A stretch of 64,000 nt of DNA, taken from contig DATMBG010000042.1 of the NCBI GenBank assembly GCA_035559535.1, forward strand, positions 62,001-126,000. Direction: 5' to 3'. The DNA comes from Candidatus Limnocylindrales bacterium (lineage in GTDB: Bacteria > Moduliflexota > Moduliflexia > Moduliflexales > JAUQPW01). Shown one piece after another: positions 1-8,491 of this stretch; the first letter of the stretch is position 1, and the number at the start of each line of letters is the position of its first letter. Below the pieces are notes generated by a model. That model saw nothing but the letters and a program-made list of their open reading frames with translations, was not told the DNA's origin and did not search any database. Made by a program: the position numbers and the translations under genes.

Positions 1-192
1 ACCGGGGTTGGCATTGACAAAGCAAATCTCGAGAGAATCTTTGAGCCCTTTTTTACCACCAAAGCCAAGGGGAGTGGGCTAGGGTTACCCTTGGTTCGGC
101 AGATTCTTAAAGAGCATCGGGGAGAGATTGAGTGTATCAGTGAAAAGGGAGCCGGTACGACCTTTATCGTCTGGCTCCCTATAGCAAGATGA
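1..192 (+). CDS. Sensor histidine kinase, C-terminal fragment
   Basis: This open frame enters from the left edge and ends with TGA, giving 63 residues. It shows the end of a HATPase_c ATP-binding domain: a glycine box (TGVGID), the F box (FEPFFTTK) and the second glycine box (GSGLGL), then the usual terminal strands ending in TTFIVWLP. Such domains bind ATP and phosphorylate a histidine in the dimerization domain, which lies outside the window. No response regulator follows directly. The nearest receiver protein is at 12.2 kb on the other strand, so a partnership cannot be claimed. Confidence 0.85.
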   Translation, partial: TGVGIDKANLERIFEPFFTTKAKGSGLGLPLVRQILKEHRGEIECISEKGAGTTFIVWLPIAR

Positions 193-352
193 GTATTTTA
201 TCCGATAAAGATGGAAGCTATCTTCAGAGCGTTAAGGGGCGACAATGGGTGGTATTTTTCATCTACTCAGGTCAGTTTCATATACAGGGTCCAACCATCA
301 TTTAGATCGACTCGAACTACGCCATAATCTCCACAGTCTTTCCCCATTTGCC

Positions 353-388
353 CTAAACCCCTGGATAAACTCAAGACAGGCTTGTCCA
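353..388. repeat. 36-bp direct repeat, copy 1
   Basis: Begins CTAAACCCCTGGATAAACTC and ends GGCTTGTCCA. It is identical to 429-464, with 40 bp between the copies. Confidence 0.8.
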
Positions 389-428
389 CGTGTTTCTTTT
401 CTTCTATAATCCCCTTTAGAATTCCTAC

Positions 429-464
429 CTAAACCCCTGGATAAACTCAAGACAGGCTTGTCCA
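429..464. repeat. 36-bp direct repeat, copy 2
   Basis: Exact second copy of 353-388. No terminal inverted repeats and no gene are associated with the pair. Confidence 0.8.
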
Positions 465-800
465 AGGGTGAACATCGCACCAACCACAGCGTCCGACCAA
501 TAACCCATCTCAGTCGGAAATTGGCATCACCTCTTATACCAAATCAGTATTGAAATGGGGTATAAAGTAAGGACCGCCCCTCCCCAGGAGGCAACTTATT
601 CAATCCGAGCTGTTTCAAATCATGGACTCCTTGAGAATTTAAGGTTAGAAAACCCTCTAAAGAGAATGAATCCCCTGGTTTTAGATTAGACAAACATAAA
701 TCAAAAAAGTTGAAAATCAATAAAAATTTTCAGGTGATTTTTTGATTGCATCTCTAAGGAATTTAAGATATACAGGTAGAGTTTGAAAGTTAATGAATGT

Positions 801-820
801 TTTCCAAATTTGTTTGGAAA
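801..820. promoter_or_regulatory. Operator-like palindrome
   Basis: TTTCCAAA, four bases, then TTTGGAAA: a perfect 8-bp inverted repeat in AT-rich DNA about 120 bp upstream of the GGDEF-EAL start. There is no T run after it, so a protein-binding site is more likely than a terminator. The binding protein is unknown. Confidence 0.3.
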
Positions 821-937
821 GGATATAAACCCAGCAATAGGGGAGAGAGTGATTAACCCATCTCAGAGAACAAAAGCTTAAAGGATCCGGGCGCTACCTG
901 GAGAGAAGGATTTAATTCCCAAAATAAAAAAGATTCT

Positions 938-3328
938 ATGTTAGAATTTTTGAAAAAGCTCCTGGCATTACCCCTAACCTCGATGGTGAGAACACTTGTT
1001 GTTTGGGGTTTTATTGATCTTTCGAAATTAGAAAAAGAGCTGAAAAGTGAACTCATCAAAGGATTGACCCTGATGACCCCGGATAATGCCCAATTGTACC
1101 ATTCAATCCAGCAAGAGTTGGCCGAGCATAAGCGGACGGAAGAACAGTTACAACAACGCATTGAGCAACTTCAGAGTATTTACCATCTCAACAGTGCCAC
1201 CAGCCGTGCAGAAGTTCTCGAAGAGATCTACACCGAAGCTCTGAACGCTTTGCAACGTACGTTGAAGGCGGATCGGGCTTCGGTGTTACTATTTGATCCG
1301 GATGGCATCATCCGCTTTAAAGCCTGGAGAGGACTTTCCGATAACTACCGAAAAGCTGGAGAAGGTCATTGTCCGTGGTCACGCCACGAAAAGAACCCAC
1401 AGCCGATCCTGGTTCCTGATGTGGAAAAGGAGCCGAGTTTGCAGTCTCTCCGACCCGCCATTTTAAAGGAGGGCATCCGGGCTCTCGGTTTCATTCCCCT
1501 GGTGTATCAAGGTCAGTTGTTAGGGAAATTTATGATTTATTATAACACCCTGCATGAGTTCACCGATGAGGAAGTTCAGTTGGCGCAAACCATCGCCAGT
1601 CATATTGCCTTTGCCATAGAGCGCAAGCGGGCGGAGGATGCGTTGCGAGAGAGTGAAGAACGATATGCCCTTGCTGCCCGTGGGGCTAACGATGGACTGT
1701 GGGATTGGAATTTGAAAACTGGTGAGATCTATTACTCTCCCCGTTGGAAGTCGATGCTCGGTTATGAGGAAAACGAGATCAAAAATAGCCTCGAGGAGTG
1801 GTTTAGCCGGGTGCATCCTGAGGACATTGAAAATTTAAAGGCACGAATCGATTTACATCTGGAAGGCCTCACTCCCTTTGAAAACGAACATCGGATGAAA
1901 CATAAGGACGGAACTTACCGCTGGATGCTAAGTCGAGGACTTGCAGTTCGAGATGCAGAAGGGAAGGCTTATCGCATGGCCGGTTCTCAGACCGATATTA
2001 CCGACCGTAAGGTGGCCGAAATGCAACTCTTGCATGATGCGTTTCACGATGCCTTAACAGGCCTACCCAATCGAGCTCTGTTCATGAATCGCCTGGAGCA
2101 TGCAACCGAGCGTTCAAAACGCCGTCAGAATTATCAGTTTGCGGTCCTCTTTCTGGACCTGGATCGCTTTAAGGTTGTTAATGATAGTCTGGGCCATCTG
2201 GCCGGAGATCAGCTCCTTGTTGAGATTGCTCGAAGGTTGGTGGAGTGTTTGCGCCCTGGAGATACCGTTGCCCGTCTGGGGGGAGATGAGTTTGCCATCC
2301 TTCTCGATGGGATCGAAAGTCTTAATGATGCCATTCGTGTTTCGGACAGGATCCAAAAAGAACTGATGTCCCCCTTCAATTTAAATGGACAGGAGGTCTG
2401 TACAACCACCAGCATAGGGATTGCGCTAAATACCATAGGGTATATCCAACCCGACGATCTTCTACGGGATGCCGATATTGCCATGTATCGGGCCAAAGCG
2501 CTGGGTAAGGCAAGGTATGCCGTGTTTGATGCCGGTATGCATACACGGGCTGTGGAACTCTTACACCTGGAGGCCAGCCTTCGACGAGCTATCGAACAGC
2601 AGGAGTTTCGACTTTATTACCAACCCATCCTATGTTTGAAAAGTGGTAAGATAACCGGAGTTGAGGCGCTCCTACGCTGGCAACACCCTCAGCGGGGTCT
2701 TATCTCTCCAGGGGAGTTTATCCCGGTTGCGGAAGAAACCGGATTGATTGTGGCCATCGGGGAATGGGTAATACAAACGGCATGCACACAAAGTAAAGCC
2801 TGGCAAGATATGGGCCTACCCCCACTCTTCGTGGCCATAAACCTGTCGGCTCGCCAGTTTCAGCATCAAAATTTGCTGGAGTTGATCAAAAAGATCCTTA
2901 AAGAGACGGGTATGGCTGCTCAAACCCTTAAACTGGAAATTACCGAAAGTATTGCCATGAGAGATCTCGATTTCAGCATCCCGATATTAAAAGAATTGAG
3001 TGCCATGGGAGTCCAGATCTTAATAGATGATTTTGGTACCTGTTATTCTTCACTGGGTTATTTAAACCGCTTTCCCATTAACGCCTTAAAAATTGATCAG
3101 TCTTTTGTGAAGGATATCCCAAACAATGCGGATAATGCGGCCATTATCAAAGCCATTATTGCCATGGCCCATAGTCTCAAGTTGAAAGTGATCGCCGAGG
3201 GAGTGGAAACCGAAGAACAGTTAACCTTTTTACGCTCGCAAGCCTGTGACGAGATCCAAGGTTACTTACTCAGCCACCCACTCCCTGCTGAGGTGTTTGC
3301 ACGCCTGTACCCCACCTTTTCCCTCTAA
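938..3328 (+). CDS. GAF-PAS-GGDEF-EAL c-di-GMP synthase/phosphodiesterase
   Basis: A 796-residue signalling protein that makes and/or degrades cyclic di-GMP. In order it has a short N-terminal region with coiled coil (about 50-85), a GAF domain (about 90-235), a PAS/PAC domain (about 245-370), a GGDEF domain and an EAL domain. The diguanylate cyclase signature RLGGDEF is intact, and an RPGD inhibitory I-site lies five residues before it. The phosphodiesterase motifs EALLRW, NLSARQF, LEITES, IDDFGT, LKIDQSF and AEGVET all keep their metal-binding and catalytic residues, so both activities look possible. No membrane segments are seen, so it is probably cytoplasmic. The start has no close Shine-Dalgarno; an in-frame stop at 854-856 limits extension. 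It converges on the ribonucleotide reductase gene with a 10-bp gap, and that gene has a c-di-GMP riboswitch in its leader. Confidence 0.95.
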   Translation: MLEFLKKLLALPLTSMVRTLVVWGFIDLSKLEKELKSELIKGLTLMTPDNAQLYHSIQQELAEHKRTEEQLQQRIEQLQSIYHLNSATSRAEVLEEIYTEALNALQRTLKADRASVLLFDPDGIIRFKAWRGLSDNYRKAGEGHCPWSRHEKNPQPILVPDVEKEPSLQSLRPAILKEGIRALGFIPLVYQGQLLGKFMIYYNTLHEFTDEEVQLAQTIASHIAFAIERKRAEDALRESEERYALAARGANDGLWDWNLKTGEIYYSPRWKSMLGYEENEIKNSLEEWFSRVHPEDIENLKARIDLHLEGLTPFENEHRMKHKDGTYRWMLSRGLAVRDAEGKAYRMAGSQTDITDRKVAEMQLLHDAFHDALTGLPNRALFMNRLEHATERSKRRQNYQFAVLFLDLDRFKVVNDSLGHLAGDQLLVEIARRLVECLRPGDTVARLGGDEFAILLDGIESLNDAIRVSDRIQKELMSPFNLNGQEVCTTTSIGIALNTIGYIQPDDLLRDADIAMYRAKALGKARYAVFDAGMHTRAVELLHLEASLRRAIEQQEFRLYYQPILCLKSGKITGVEALLRWQHPQRGLISPGEFIPVAEETGLIVAIGEWVIQTACTQSKAWQDMGLPPLFVAINLSARQFQHQNLLELIKKILKETGMAAQTLKLEITESIAMRDLDFSIPILKELSAMGVQILIDDFGTCYSSLGYLNRFPINALKIDQSFVKDIPNNADNAAIIKAIIAMAHSLKLKVIAEGVETEEQLTFLRSQACDEIQGYLLSHPLPAEVFARLYPTFSL

Positions 3329-3338
3329 CCCTGGTTTC

Positions 3339-5465
3339 TCAACTCACCGAAGTACTCAGGGGTTGAGTCCGTTTGCAGCCATCTCGATATACCGCGACCG
3401 CTTTAAGCCCCATCTTCCAGGCCTCCATATATACCTGCCAGATGTCTTCAGGGGTCGCCTCCTGGGGCATATTAATGGTTTTGGACACTCCCCCCGACAA
3501 GAAAGGCTGAACGGCCCCTAACATCTTGAGATGACCGCTATAATGGATGGATCGGGTTCCTTTTGAGGGTTTGAACGCACAGTCAAAGACGGCAAGATGC
3601 TCCGGTTTTAGCCCCGGGGCTCCTTCAATGGTATCGTTCTGATCGATATACTCAACGATGGCGTGGATCTGCTCTGTAGAATAGCCCAACTTTTTCAAAG
3701 CCTCCGGAACCGTCCGGTTGACTATTTTGATTAAACCTCCCCCTGCCAGTTTTTTATATTTAACCAGACTGATATCCGGCTCCACCCCGGTGGTATCACA
3801 ATCCATGTAAAATCCTATAGTCCCTGTAGGAGCTAAAAGGGTGACCTGGGCATTCCGATACCCATACCGCTGGCCCATGCGATAAGCATCCTCCCAAACC
3901 TGTTCGGCCACCTCTATTAAAGATCGAGATATCTCTAGGCGGTCTATTTTAGCCAGATAAGAAATGTGTTTTTTAATGACCTTTAACATGGGTTCCCGAT
4001 TTACGGCATACTCCTGGAAGGGACCGAGTTCTCTGGCGATCATGGCAGAGGTTTTATAAGCCTGCCCACTCATGAGGGCTGTAATAGCTCCGGCATAAGC
4101 CCGGCCGGCATCGCTGTCATAGGGGAGACCCTCCGACATCAGAAGCGCTCCTAAATTGGCATATCCCAACCCCAGGGGACGAAATTTCTGGCTATTTCCC
4201 TGGATGGTTTGGGTGGGATAGCCGGAATTACCGACCAGGATCTCCATGGCGATGGTCATGATACTTACCACATGGCAGAACCCTGCTACATCCCAAGAAC
4301 CTTCATGGCGAAATTTCATTAGGTTTAGAGACCCCAGAATACAGGCCGAATTATCCAAAAACATGAATTCACTACAGGAGTTGGAAGCCTGAATACGACC
4401 GGAAGCCGGACAGGTATGCCAGTCATTGATGGTGGTATCGAATTGTAAACCGGGATCCCCACAGATATAGGCTGAATCCACGATCCGCTTCATTAGATCT
4501 CGAGCTGAATAGGTATCCACAACCTCGCCGGTAGTCACGGCCCGGGTTTGCCATTTCTTATCCTGTAAGACAGCCCACATAAAATCATCTGTAACCCGAA
4601 CGCTGTGGTTTGCGTTCTGAAAAGCCACCGTGTCATAGGCTCCACCGGACACATTAAATTCTCCGTTGTACCCGGCTTCGATGAGCGCCCAGGCTTTTTT
4701 CTCTTCATTGGCCTTGCAGTCGATAAATTCCAAAATATCCGGGTGATCTATATTCAAAATGGCCATCTTAGCGGCACGGCCTGTACGACCGCCACTTTTT
4801 ATGATACCCGCCATGGTATCACACCCCCGCATGAAGGAAACCGGTCCACTGGATTTACCACCTCCGGAGAGCTTCTCCTTAGAGGAACGTAAGGTAGAGA
4901 AATTGGTCCCGGTACCCGATCCATATTTAAAAAGTATTCCCTCTGTTTTAATGAGATCTAAAACCGACTCCAGAGTATCCTCCACAGAGTTGATAAAAGA
5001 TCCCGAACATTGGGGATGCTCTTCAATTCCTACGTTGAACCATACTGGGCTATTAAAAGCGGCTTTCTGATGAACTAAAATATGACAGAGTTCGTGGTAG
5101 AAGGTTTCGGCATCTTCACAGGAAGTAAAATACCCATCTTTAAGACCCCAATCCGTGATGGTTCGAGCAACACGATTAATCAAACTCTTGACACTCCGCT
5201 CTCGCCGGGGAGTTCCTAAAGCTCCATAAAAATATTTTCGTATGACTACATTGGTTGCCGTCTGAGACCAAAATTTCGGAACCTCCACCTCTCTCTGCTC
5301 AAAAATCGTTTCACCTTTTTCATCGGTAAAGCTGGCCACCCGGAGTTCCCATTCTACTTCCTCAAAGGGATGCACCTCCGGGGTGGTGTAAAATCTCTTT
5401 ATCTTTAAGCCCCTGGTTTTCGTTGAAATCGATGGAACTTCTCTATTTTTCATGGTTTTCAACAT
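3339..5465 (-). CDS. nrdJ: Adenosylcobalamin-dependent (class II) ribonucleotide reductase
   Basis: 708 residues. The enzyme reduces ribonucleotides to deoxyribonucleotides with a radical generated from adenosylcobalamin and needs no oxygen. The three catalytic cysteines are visible: C153 in PQCSGSF, the thiyl-radical C364 in SNSCSE, and the redox partner C375 in DNSACILGSLNL. GSGTGTNFS (about 182-190) and the late PTGTIGF motif are also present. The protein ends shortly after the YRDGCKRTQPLS motif, so the C-terminal zinc-finger/CxxC tail found in many longer NrdJ proteins is missing. The ATG at 5465 follows an AGGAGGG Shine-Dalgarno at good spacing. Upstream lie a c-di-GMP-I riboswitch and a candidate promoter. 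PduO at 27.8 kb can supply its cofactor. Confidence 0.95.
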   Translation of the reverse strand: MLKTMKNREVPSISTKTRGLKIKRFYTTPEVHPFEEVEWELRVASFTDEKGETIFEQREVEVPKFWSQTATNVVIRKYFYGALGTPRRERSVKSLINRVARTITDWGLKDGYFTSCEDAETFYHELCHILVHQKAAFNSPVWFNVGIEEHPQCSGSFINSVEDTLESVLDLIKTEGILFKYGSGTGTNFSTLRSSKEKLSGGGKSSGPVSFMRGCDTMAGIIKSGGRTGRAAKMAILNIDHPDILEFIDCKANEEKKAWALIEAGYNGEFNVSGGAYDTVAFQNANHSVRVTDDFMWAVLQDKKWQTRAVTTGEVVDTYSARDLMKRIVDSAYICGDPGLQFDTTINDWHTCPASGRIQASNSCSEFMFLDNSACILGSLNLMKFRHEGSWDVAGFCHVVSIMTIAMEILVGNSGYPTQTIQGNSQKFRPLGLGYANLGALLMSEGLPYDSDAGRAYAGAITALMSGQAYKTSAMIARELGPFQEYAVNREPMLKVIKKHISYLAKIDRLEISRSLIEVAEQVWEDAYRMGQRYGYRNAQVTLLAPTGTIGFYMDCDTTGVEPDISLVKYKKLAGGGLIKIVNRTVPEALKKLGYSTEQIHAIVEYIDQNDTIEGAPGLKPEHLAVFDCAFKPSKGTRSIHYSGHLKMLGAVQPFLSGGVSKTINMPQEATPEDIWQVYMEAWKMGLKAVAVYRDGCKRTQPLSTSVS

Positions 5466-5635
5466 GCTATGACCCTCCTGTTAAGGGACGGTCTGGGCCC
5501 TTCTTCCATTTCGAGAAGGAAAACTCGGACCCACTTATTTGCTAAAAAAATCAGGATCTGCTAAGGAAATTAGGAAGGCCAATAGGAAAGGAACAAGAGA
5601 AAGAGAGACGGAAGATCCTATTGTTGCTTCGCTAT

Positions 5636-5722
5636 TTCCTTCGGCAACCCTTCTACCATAGTGTAAATAACACCTTAGGCAGTGGCTTTCCGTCCCGCTC
5701 TTTCGAGTGGTTTGGCTTTATC
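5636..5722 (-). promoter_or_regulatory. c-di-GMP-I (GEMM) riboswitch aptamer
   Basis: The minus-strand RNA reads AGCCAAACC, ACTCGAAAGAG, GGGACGGAAAGCC, ACTGCCTAAGG, then a variable hairpin, GGTAGAAGGGTTGCCGA. This follows the GEMM-I consensus in order: the CAAACC segment, the GNRA-type GAAA tetraloop stem, the GGGACGCAAAGCC core with one C-to-G change, the GCCTAA joint and the GGTAG-GGGTTGCC closing stem. Its 3' end is about 170 nt before the ribonucleotide reductase ATG on the same strand. Between them a possible long hairpin (AGGATCT paired with AGATCCT, then a run of seven T) could serve as the expression platform. The match is by eye, without a covariance model. Confidence 0.85.
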
Positions 5723-5737
5723 GAGAAATAACGTACG

Positions 5738-5766
5738 AATCTTGACAAAAACCTTTCCTCTGTCAA
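5738..5766 (-). promoter_or_regulatory. Candidate promoter before the riboswitch
   Basis: On the minus strand a perfect TTGACA is followed by a 17-bp spacer and AAGATT, a weak -10. Transcription would begin just before the aptamer. The TTGACA lies in an inverted repeat (TCTTGACA at 5740-5747 and TGTCAAGA at 5761-5768) that could also be an operator. Confidence 0.4.
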
Positions 5767-5769
5767 GAA

Positions 5770-6411
5770 ACCCTTACAAGGAACCTATACTCAGGAAATG
5801 ACTTGGTGCTAACGCAAGAACTATACCACATGATAAAATAAGTTTAATTAAGTTATTTTAGCCTCCCTAAGGAGAAAAAACCCAGGAGGTTGTCTTCTAA
5901 AAAACTGAAAATTCTTGCGGTTTTAAAACTTTATTTGTGGCAAAGAAACCACCGAATTTCTCCTGGAATCGGAATTAAAGTCCTATGCAGGAGAGGTAAC
6001 CCCATCTATGAAAATTATTTCAACCTTCTTCAAAACAGGAAGTTAACGGGTCAGACCTACGATTTTAGGCTACAGGACAGGAAATATCATCGCCTCCTCC
6101 TCCTTGCCCCACTTTTCAGGGATAGTTTTCTTCTAACCTCCTTTCCTTGCAGGGAAGAGGAATCGAAGGGGTTAGATCCCAAAAGTCTTCCTCCTCTTCC
6201 GAAGTTTCTAGATGAAGGAGGGGTGAGATACAGACCGGTCTTTTAAAGTATCTCTGGACCGGTTTCCCTCAGGCTGTTGTACTTGTGACAAAGAACCCTT
6301 ATATTAACATCAGGTGGGGAAGTTATCCGTTGGGGAATAGAAGGATTATAGGAAATCTGACGGGACTTTACCAACCTTTTAGATGGATCCTCAGGGTCAA
6401 CAAACTGTTTT
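5770..6411. other. Gene-free stretch upstream of the PP2C gene
   Basis: No supported gene. A 118-codon plus-strand frame (5890-6246) has a TTG start, no family resemblance and purine-rich repeat-like DNA, so I do not call it. At 6226-6263 two 6-bp helices interleave (AGATAC with GTATCT, ACCGGT with ACCGGT), which could form a small pseudoknot or may be chance. Confidence 0.4.
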
Positions 6412-7218
6412 ATGCAGGTTCATTTTTTAATCGAGAAAGGCTCCGGCCCCCTTAATGAAGATAATCTGGTCATAACCCAAAATATTTTTGGAGTCTTCGA
6501 TGGCGTAACCAGCCTGGATAATTACAGAGATCCCCACGGGAATACAGGCGGATTGCTTGCTTCCCGTATTGCCAAAAGGGTTTTTGAAAAAGGGGGTAAA
6601 CCCCTGGTCGATCTGGCCCTGGAAGCAAATTCTCTCCTCAGAGAGGAAATGCTCAAACATGGAATAGATCTTTCTAAAAAGGTCAGTTTATGGGGCACTA
6701 CCGCAGCCGTGATCCAAATCAACCGGGATACCTTCGATTGGATACAAATCGGGGACAGTCCAATCCTGGTCCTTTACGATAAGAATTCCTACAAACTGCT
6801 TGTGGAGGACTACGACCATGATCGGGAGACCCTCATTCTCTGGAAAGAACTGGCAGATAAGAAGATCAAAAATATCCGGGAATTTCTTTTGGAACCCTTA
6901 CAGAAAGCAAGGGAAAAAGCCAATGTTTCCTACGGTGTCCTTAACGGGGAAAGGGAGATGATCGGGTTCTTAAATCGAGGTACAGAAGATTTAGAAAATG
7001 TGAAACATATCCTTGTTTTTACCGATGGGTTGTTTATTCCCCAGGAGAACCCCCGGCATAAAGATCCTTTGGGTCTACTGGTAAGTCTCTTTTTAGAGGG
7101 GGGTCTAGAAAGGATAAGAGACTACGTAAGGGAAAGAGAAAAAAGCGATCCAGAATGTTGGAAATATCCGAGGTTTAAGCCCCACGATGATATAGCAGCT
7201 GTTTCGATTTCTTTTTAA
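6412..7218 (+). CDS. PP2C-family serine/threonine phosphatase-like protein
   Basis: 268 residues, essentially one catalytic PP2C domain. These enzymes remove phosphate from Ser/Thr residues with two metal ions. The motifs appear in order: NEDN near the N terminus, FGVFDGV (metal-binding Asp), WGTTAA, IGDSPI, FTDGLF and the C-terminal HDDIAAVSI. There is no transmembrane segment, receiver or other sensory domain, so it is a stand-alone cytoplasmic phosphatase. No kinase lies beside it. The ATG lacks a clear Shine-Dalgarno. The neighbours (reductase leader upstream, lipoprotein downstream) give no clue to its substrate. Confidence 0.85.
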   Translation: MQVHFLIEKGSGPLNEDNLVITQNIFGVFDGVTSLDNYRDPHGNTGGLLASRIAKRVFEKGGKPLVDLALEANSLLREEMLKHGIDLSKKVSLWGTTAAVIQINRDTFDWIQIGDSPILVLYDKNSYKLLVEDYDHDRETLILWKELADKKIKNIREFLLEPLQKAREKANVSYGVLNGEREMIGFLNRGTEDLENVKHILVFTDGLFIPQENPRHKDPLGLLVSLFLEGGLERIRDYVREREKSDPECWKYPRFKPHDDIAAVSISF

Positions 7219-7765
7219 CAGGCTTGGAACGGTAGAACTTTGTCGCTGGTCCCGGTAATAGGTGATAAAAACAGTATTCTGGATGGTATGCTTCGCCGAC
7301 TTAGAGGAGTCGGAGCCACCCCTTAACCTGGCCCTCTCCACCTGCATATCCCCAACTGATTTAATCAAGCCATCAAGGAATCTTACAGTGTAGCAGGAAT
7401 GGCCGGCGGTGGAAGACCCTATTTGCTACAACCAGGCCGCCGGGGTTTTTCGGTCATTTAACATTGTCAAGTTAAATACCTTTGTTTCTTTAATGGAGAA
7501 ACCCTTTAATAGAGAAACTCCAAATAATCCTACGAAAGGGTCATAACCCATTGGGTCGCCACAAGGCATAAAAATCACAAGGCGATTTTCGTTGGGATTC
7601 CGAAGATTTTTTCCTTTTCATTCGTATAAATGAGTATAAATAGATATATGGCCTTCAAGGTGAAGGGATCTGAATAGATTGTTTTGTGTATGGACCAACT
7701 CCTGGATGCTTATCCAGCTTTATATTCAGGAGGGGGAGTTGGTATCCCATAGGAGGAAAAACGAA
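7219..7765. other. Gene-free stretch before the lipoprotein gene
   Basis: About 550 bp with no supported gene. The main structure is the two interleaved helices at 7389-7443. The right half is AT-rich and probably holds the lipoprotein promoter, but I see no clean -35/-10 pair. Confidence 0.4.
7389..7450 (+). other. Interleaved-helix RNA structure or terminator
   Basis: TGTAGCA (7389-7395) pairs with TGCTACA (7424-7430), and CCGGCGG (7403-7409) pairs with CCGCCGG (7437-7443). The order is a-b-a'-b', so the helices are mutually exclusive or form a pseudoknot. The second is followed by GGTTTTTC, as in an intrinsic terminator. It lies between the phosphatase and lipoprotein genes. It matches no riboswitch class I recognise. 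Confidence 0.4.
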
Positions 7766-8206
7766 ATGAGAAAGGCAAGTTTAATTTGGTTAGTTACAGG
7801 TGCTTTACTCTGGGCTTCAGGGTGTACCGGATATAGTACCCAAACGGGAGCTGCTATCGGTGCCGGAGCCGGGGCCCTGGCCGGACAGGCCTTAGGTCAT
7901 AATACCCGGAGTACTTTACTTGGTACAGCCTTAGGGGGGATAACCGGAGCTGTGGTGGGAAATGCCATAGATAAATACAATGAACAGAGGTATGGTCCCC
8001 CCCCTCATCCTACCTGGGGTCGCTCTGATTATAATACCGGCTACGGTCATTGGGTAACCGTTCCAGGTCAATGGGTCCAGGGGCAATGGGTTCCAGAACA
8101 TCAGGTATGGGTTCCAGATTTACCGGGCTGGAATAGTTCTCCACAACTACCTCCGGTCCCCTTAAAGCAAGAGACTGTGATGAATAGATCCGGATACCCG
8201 GATTAG
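7766..8206 (+). CDS. Glycine-zipper outer-membrane lipoprotein
   Basis: 146 residues. The N terminus is a lipoprotein signal peptide with lipobox WASGC, so the mature protein should be lipid-anchored at its cysteine. Residues about 30-70 form a glycine-zipper stretch (repeated GxxxG, with GAAIGAGAGALAG and GTALGGITGAVVG), as in the SlyB/YMGG-type 2TM family. The second half is rich in Trp and Pro (WVTVPGQWVQGQW, VWVPDLPG), as in a WxPG-type tail. The ATG at 7766 is chosen because AGGAGG lies 9 bp before it; upstream in-frame codons precede the signal peptide. The role is probably envelope integrity, by family. Confidence 0.85.
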   Translation: MRKASLIWLVTGALLWASGCTGYSTQTGAAIGAGAGALAGQALGHNTRSTLLGTALGGITGAVVGNAIDKYNEQRYGPPPHPTWGRSDYNTGYGHWVTVPGQWVQGQWVPEHQVWVPDLPGWNSSPQLPPVPLKQETVMNRSGYPD

Positions 8207-8491
8207 TAGAGTATGGCCATCTGCTTGTTAATACCGATTATCAAACGAGGACGTTTAACCTACTGAATCCTTCTTTTTTTCTCCCTTGACAAATTCCGTC
8301 CAGAGCAGGATGGTAAAAGTAATCTCCGGGCAGGAAACGAATTTGTTTTCAAAGCAGAAAAGGATTGATAGAGGGAATTACCTCCTCGACGGCAGGTGGT
8401 CCTACCCTCCTCCAGGTTAGATAGCAAACCTGCAGGAGAGGTCTGCCACCTGGCCGGGCTGATAAGATACTCGATGGGCTCCGGTTGGGGT

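Larger units (their letters stand above)
193..937. other. Gene-free stretch between kinase and GGDEF-EAL gene
   Basis: About 745 bp with no convincing gene. A 61-codon minus-strand frame at 298-483 is made largely of a duplicated 36-bp sequence and looks like chance or a gene remnant. The right half (roughly 640-840) is AT-rich and holds a short palindrome at 801-820, so the promoter of the downstream gene is probably here, but no clean -35/-10 pair stands out. Confidence 0.5.

Noticed and set aside
298-483. 61-codon minus-strand gene
   Set aside because: Made mainly of the duplicated 36-bp sequence read in two frames; nothing protein-like.
5640-5700. Cobalamin riboswitch before the class II reductase
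   Set aside because: AAGCCACTGCC resembles part of a cobalamin element, but the order of motifs fits c-di-GMP-I throughout and the CCCGCAACTGT core is absent.
5890-6246. 118-codon plus-strand gene
   Set aside because: TTG start without a good ribosome site, no family features and purine-rich repeat-like DNA in its second half.
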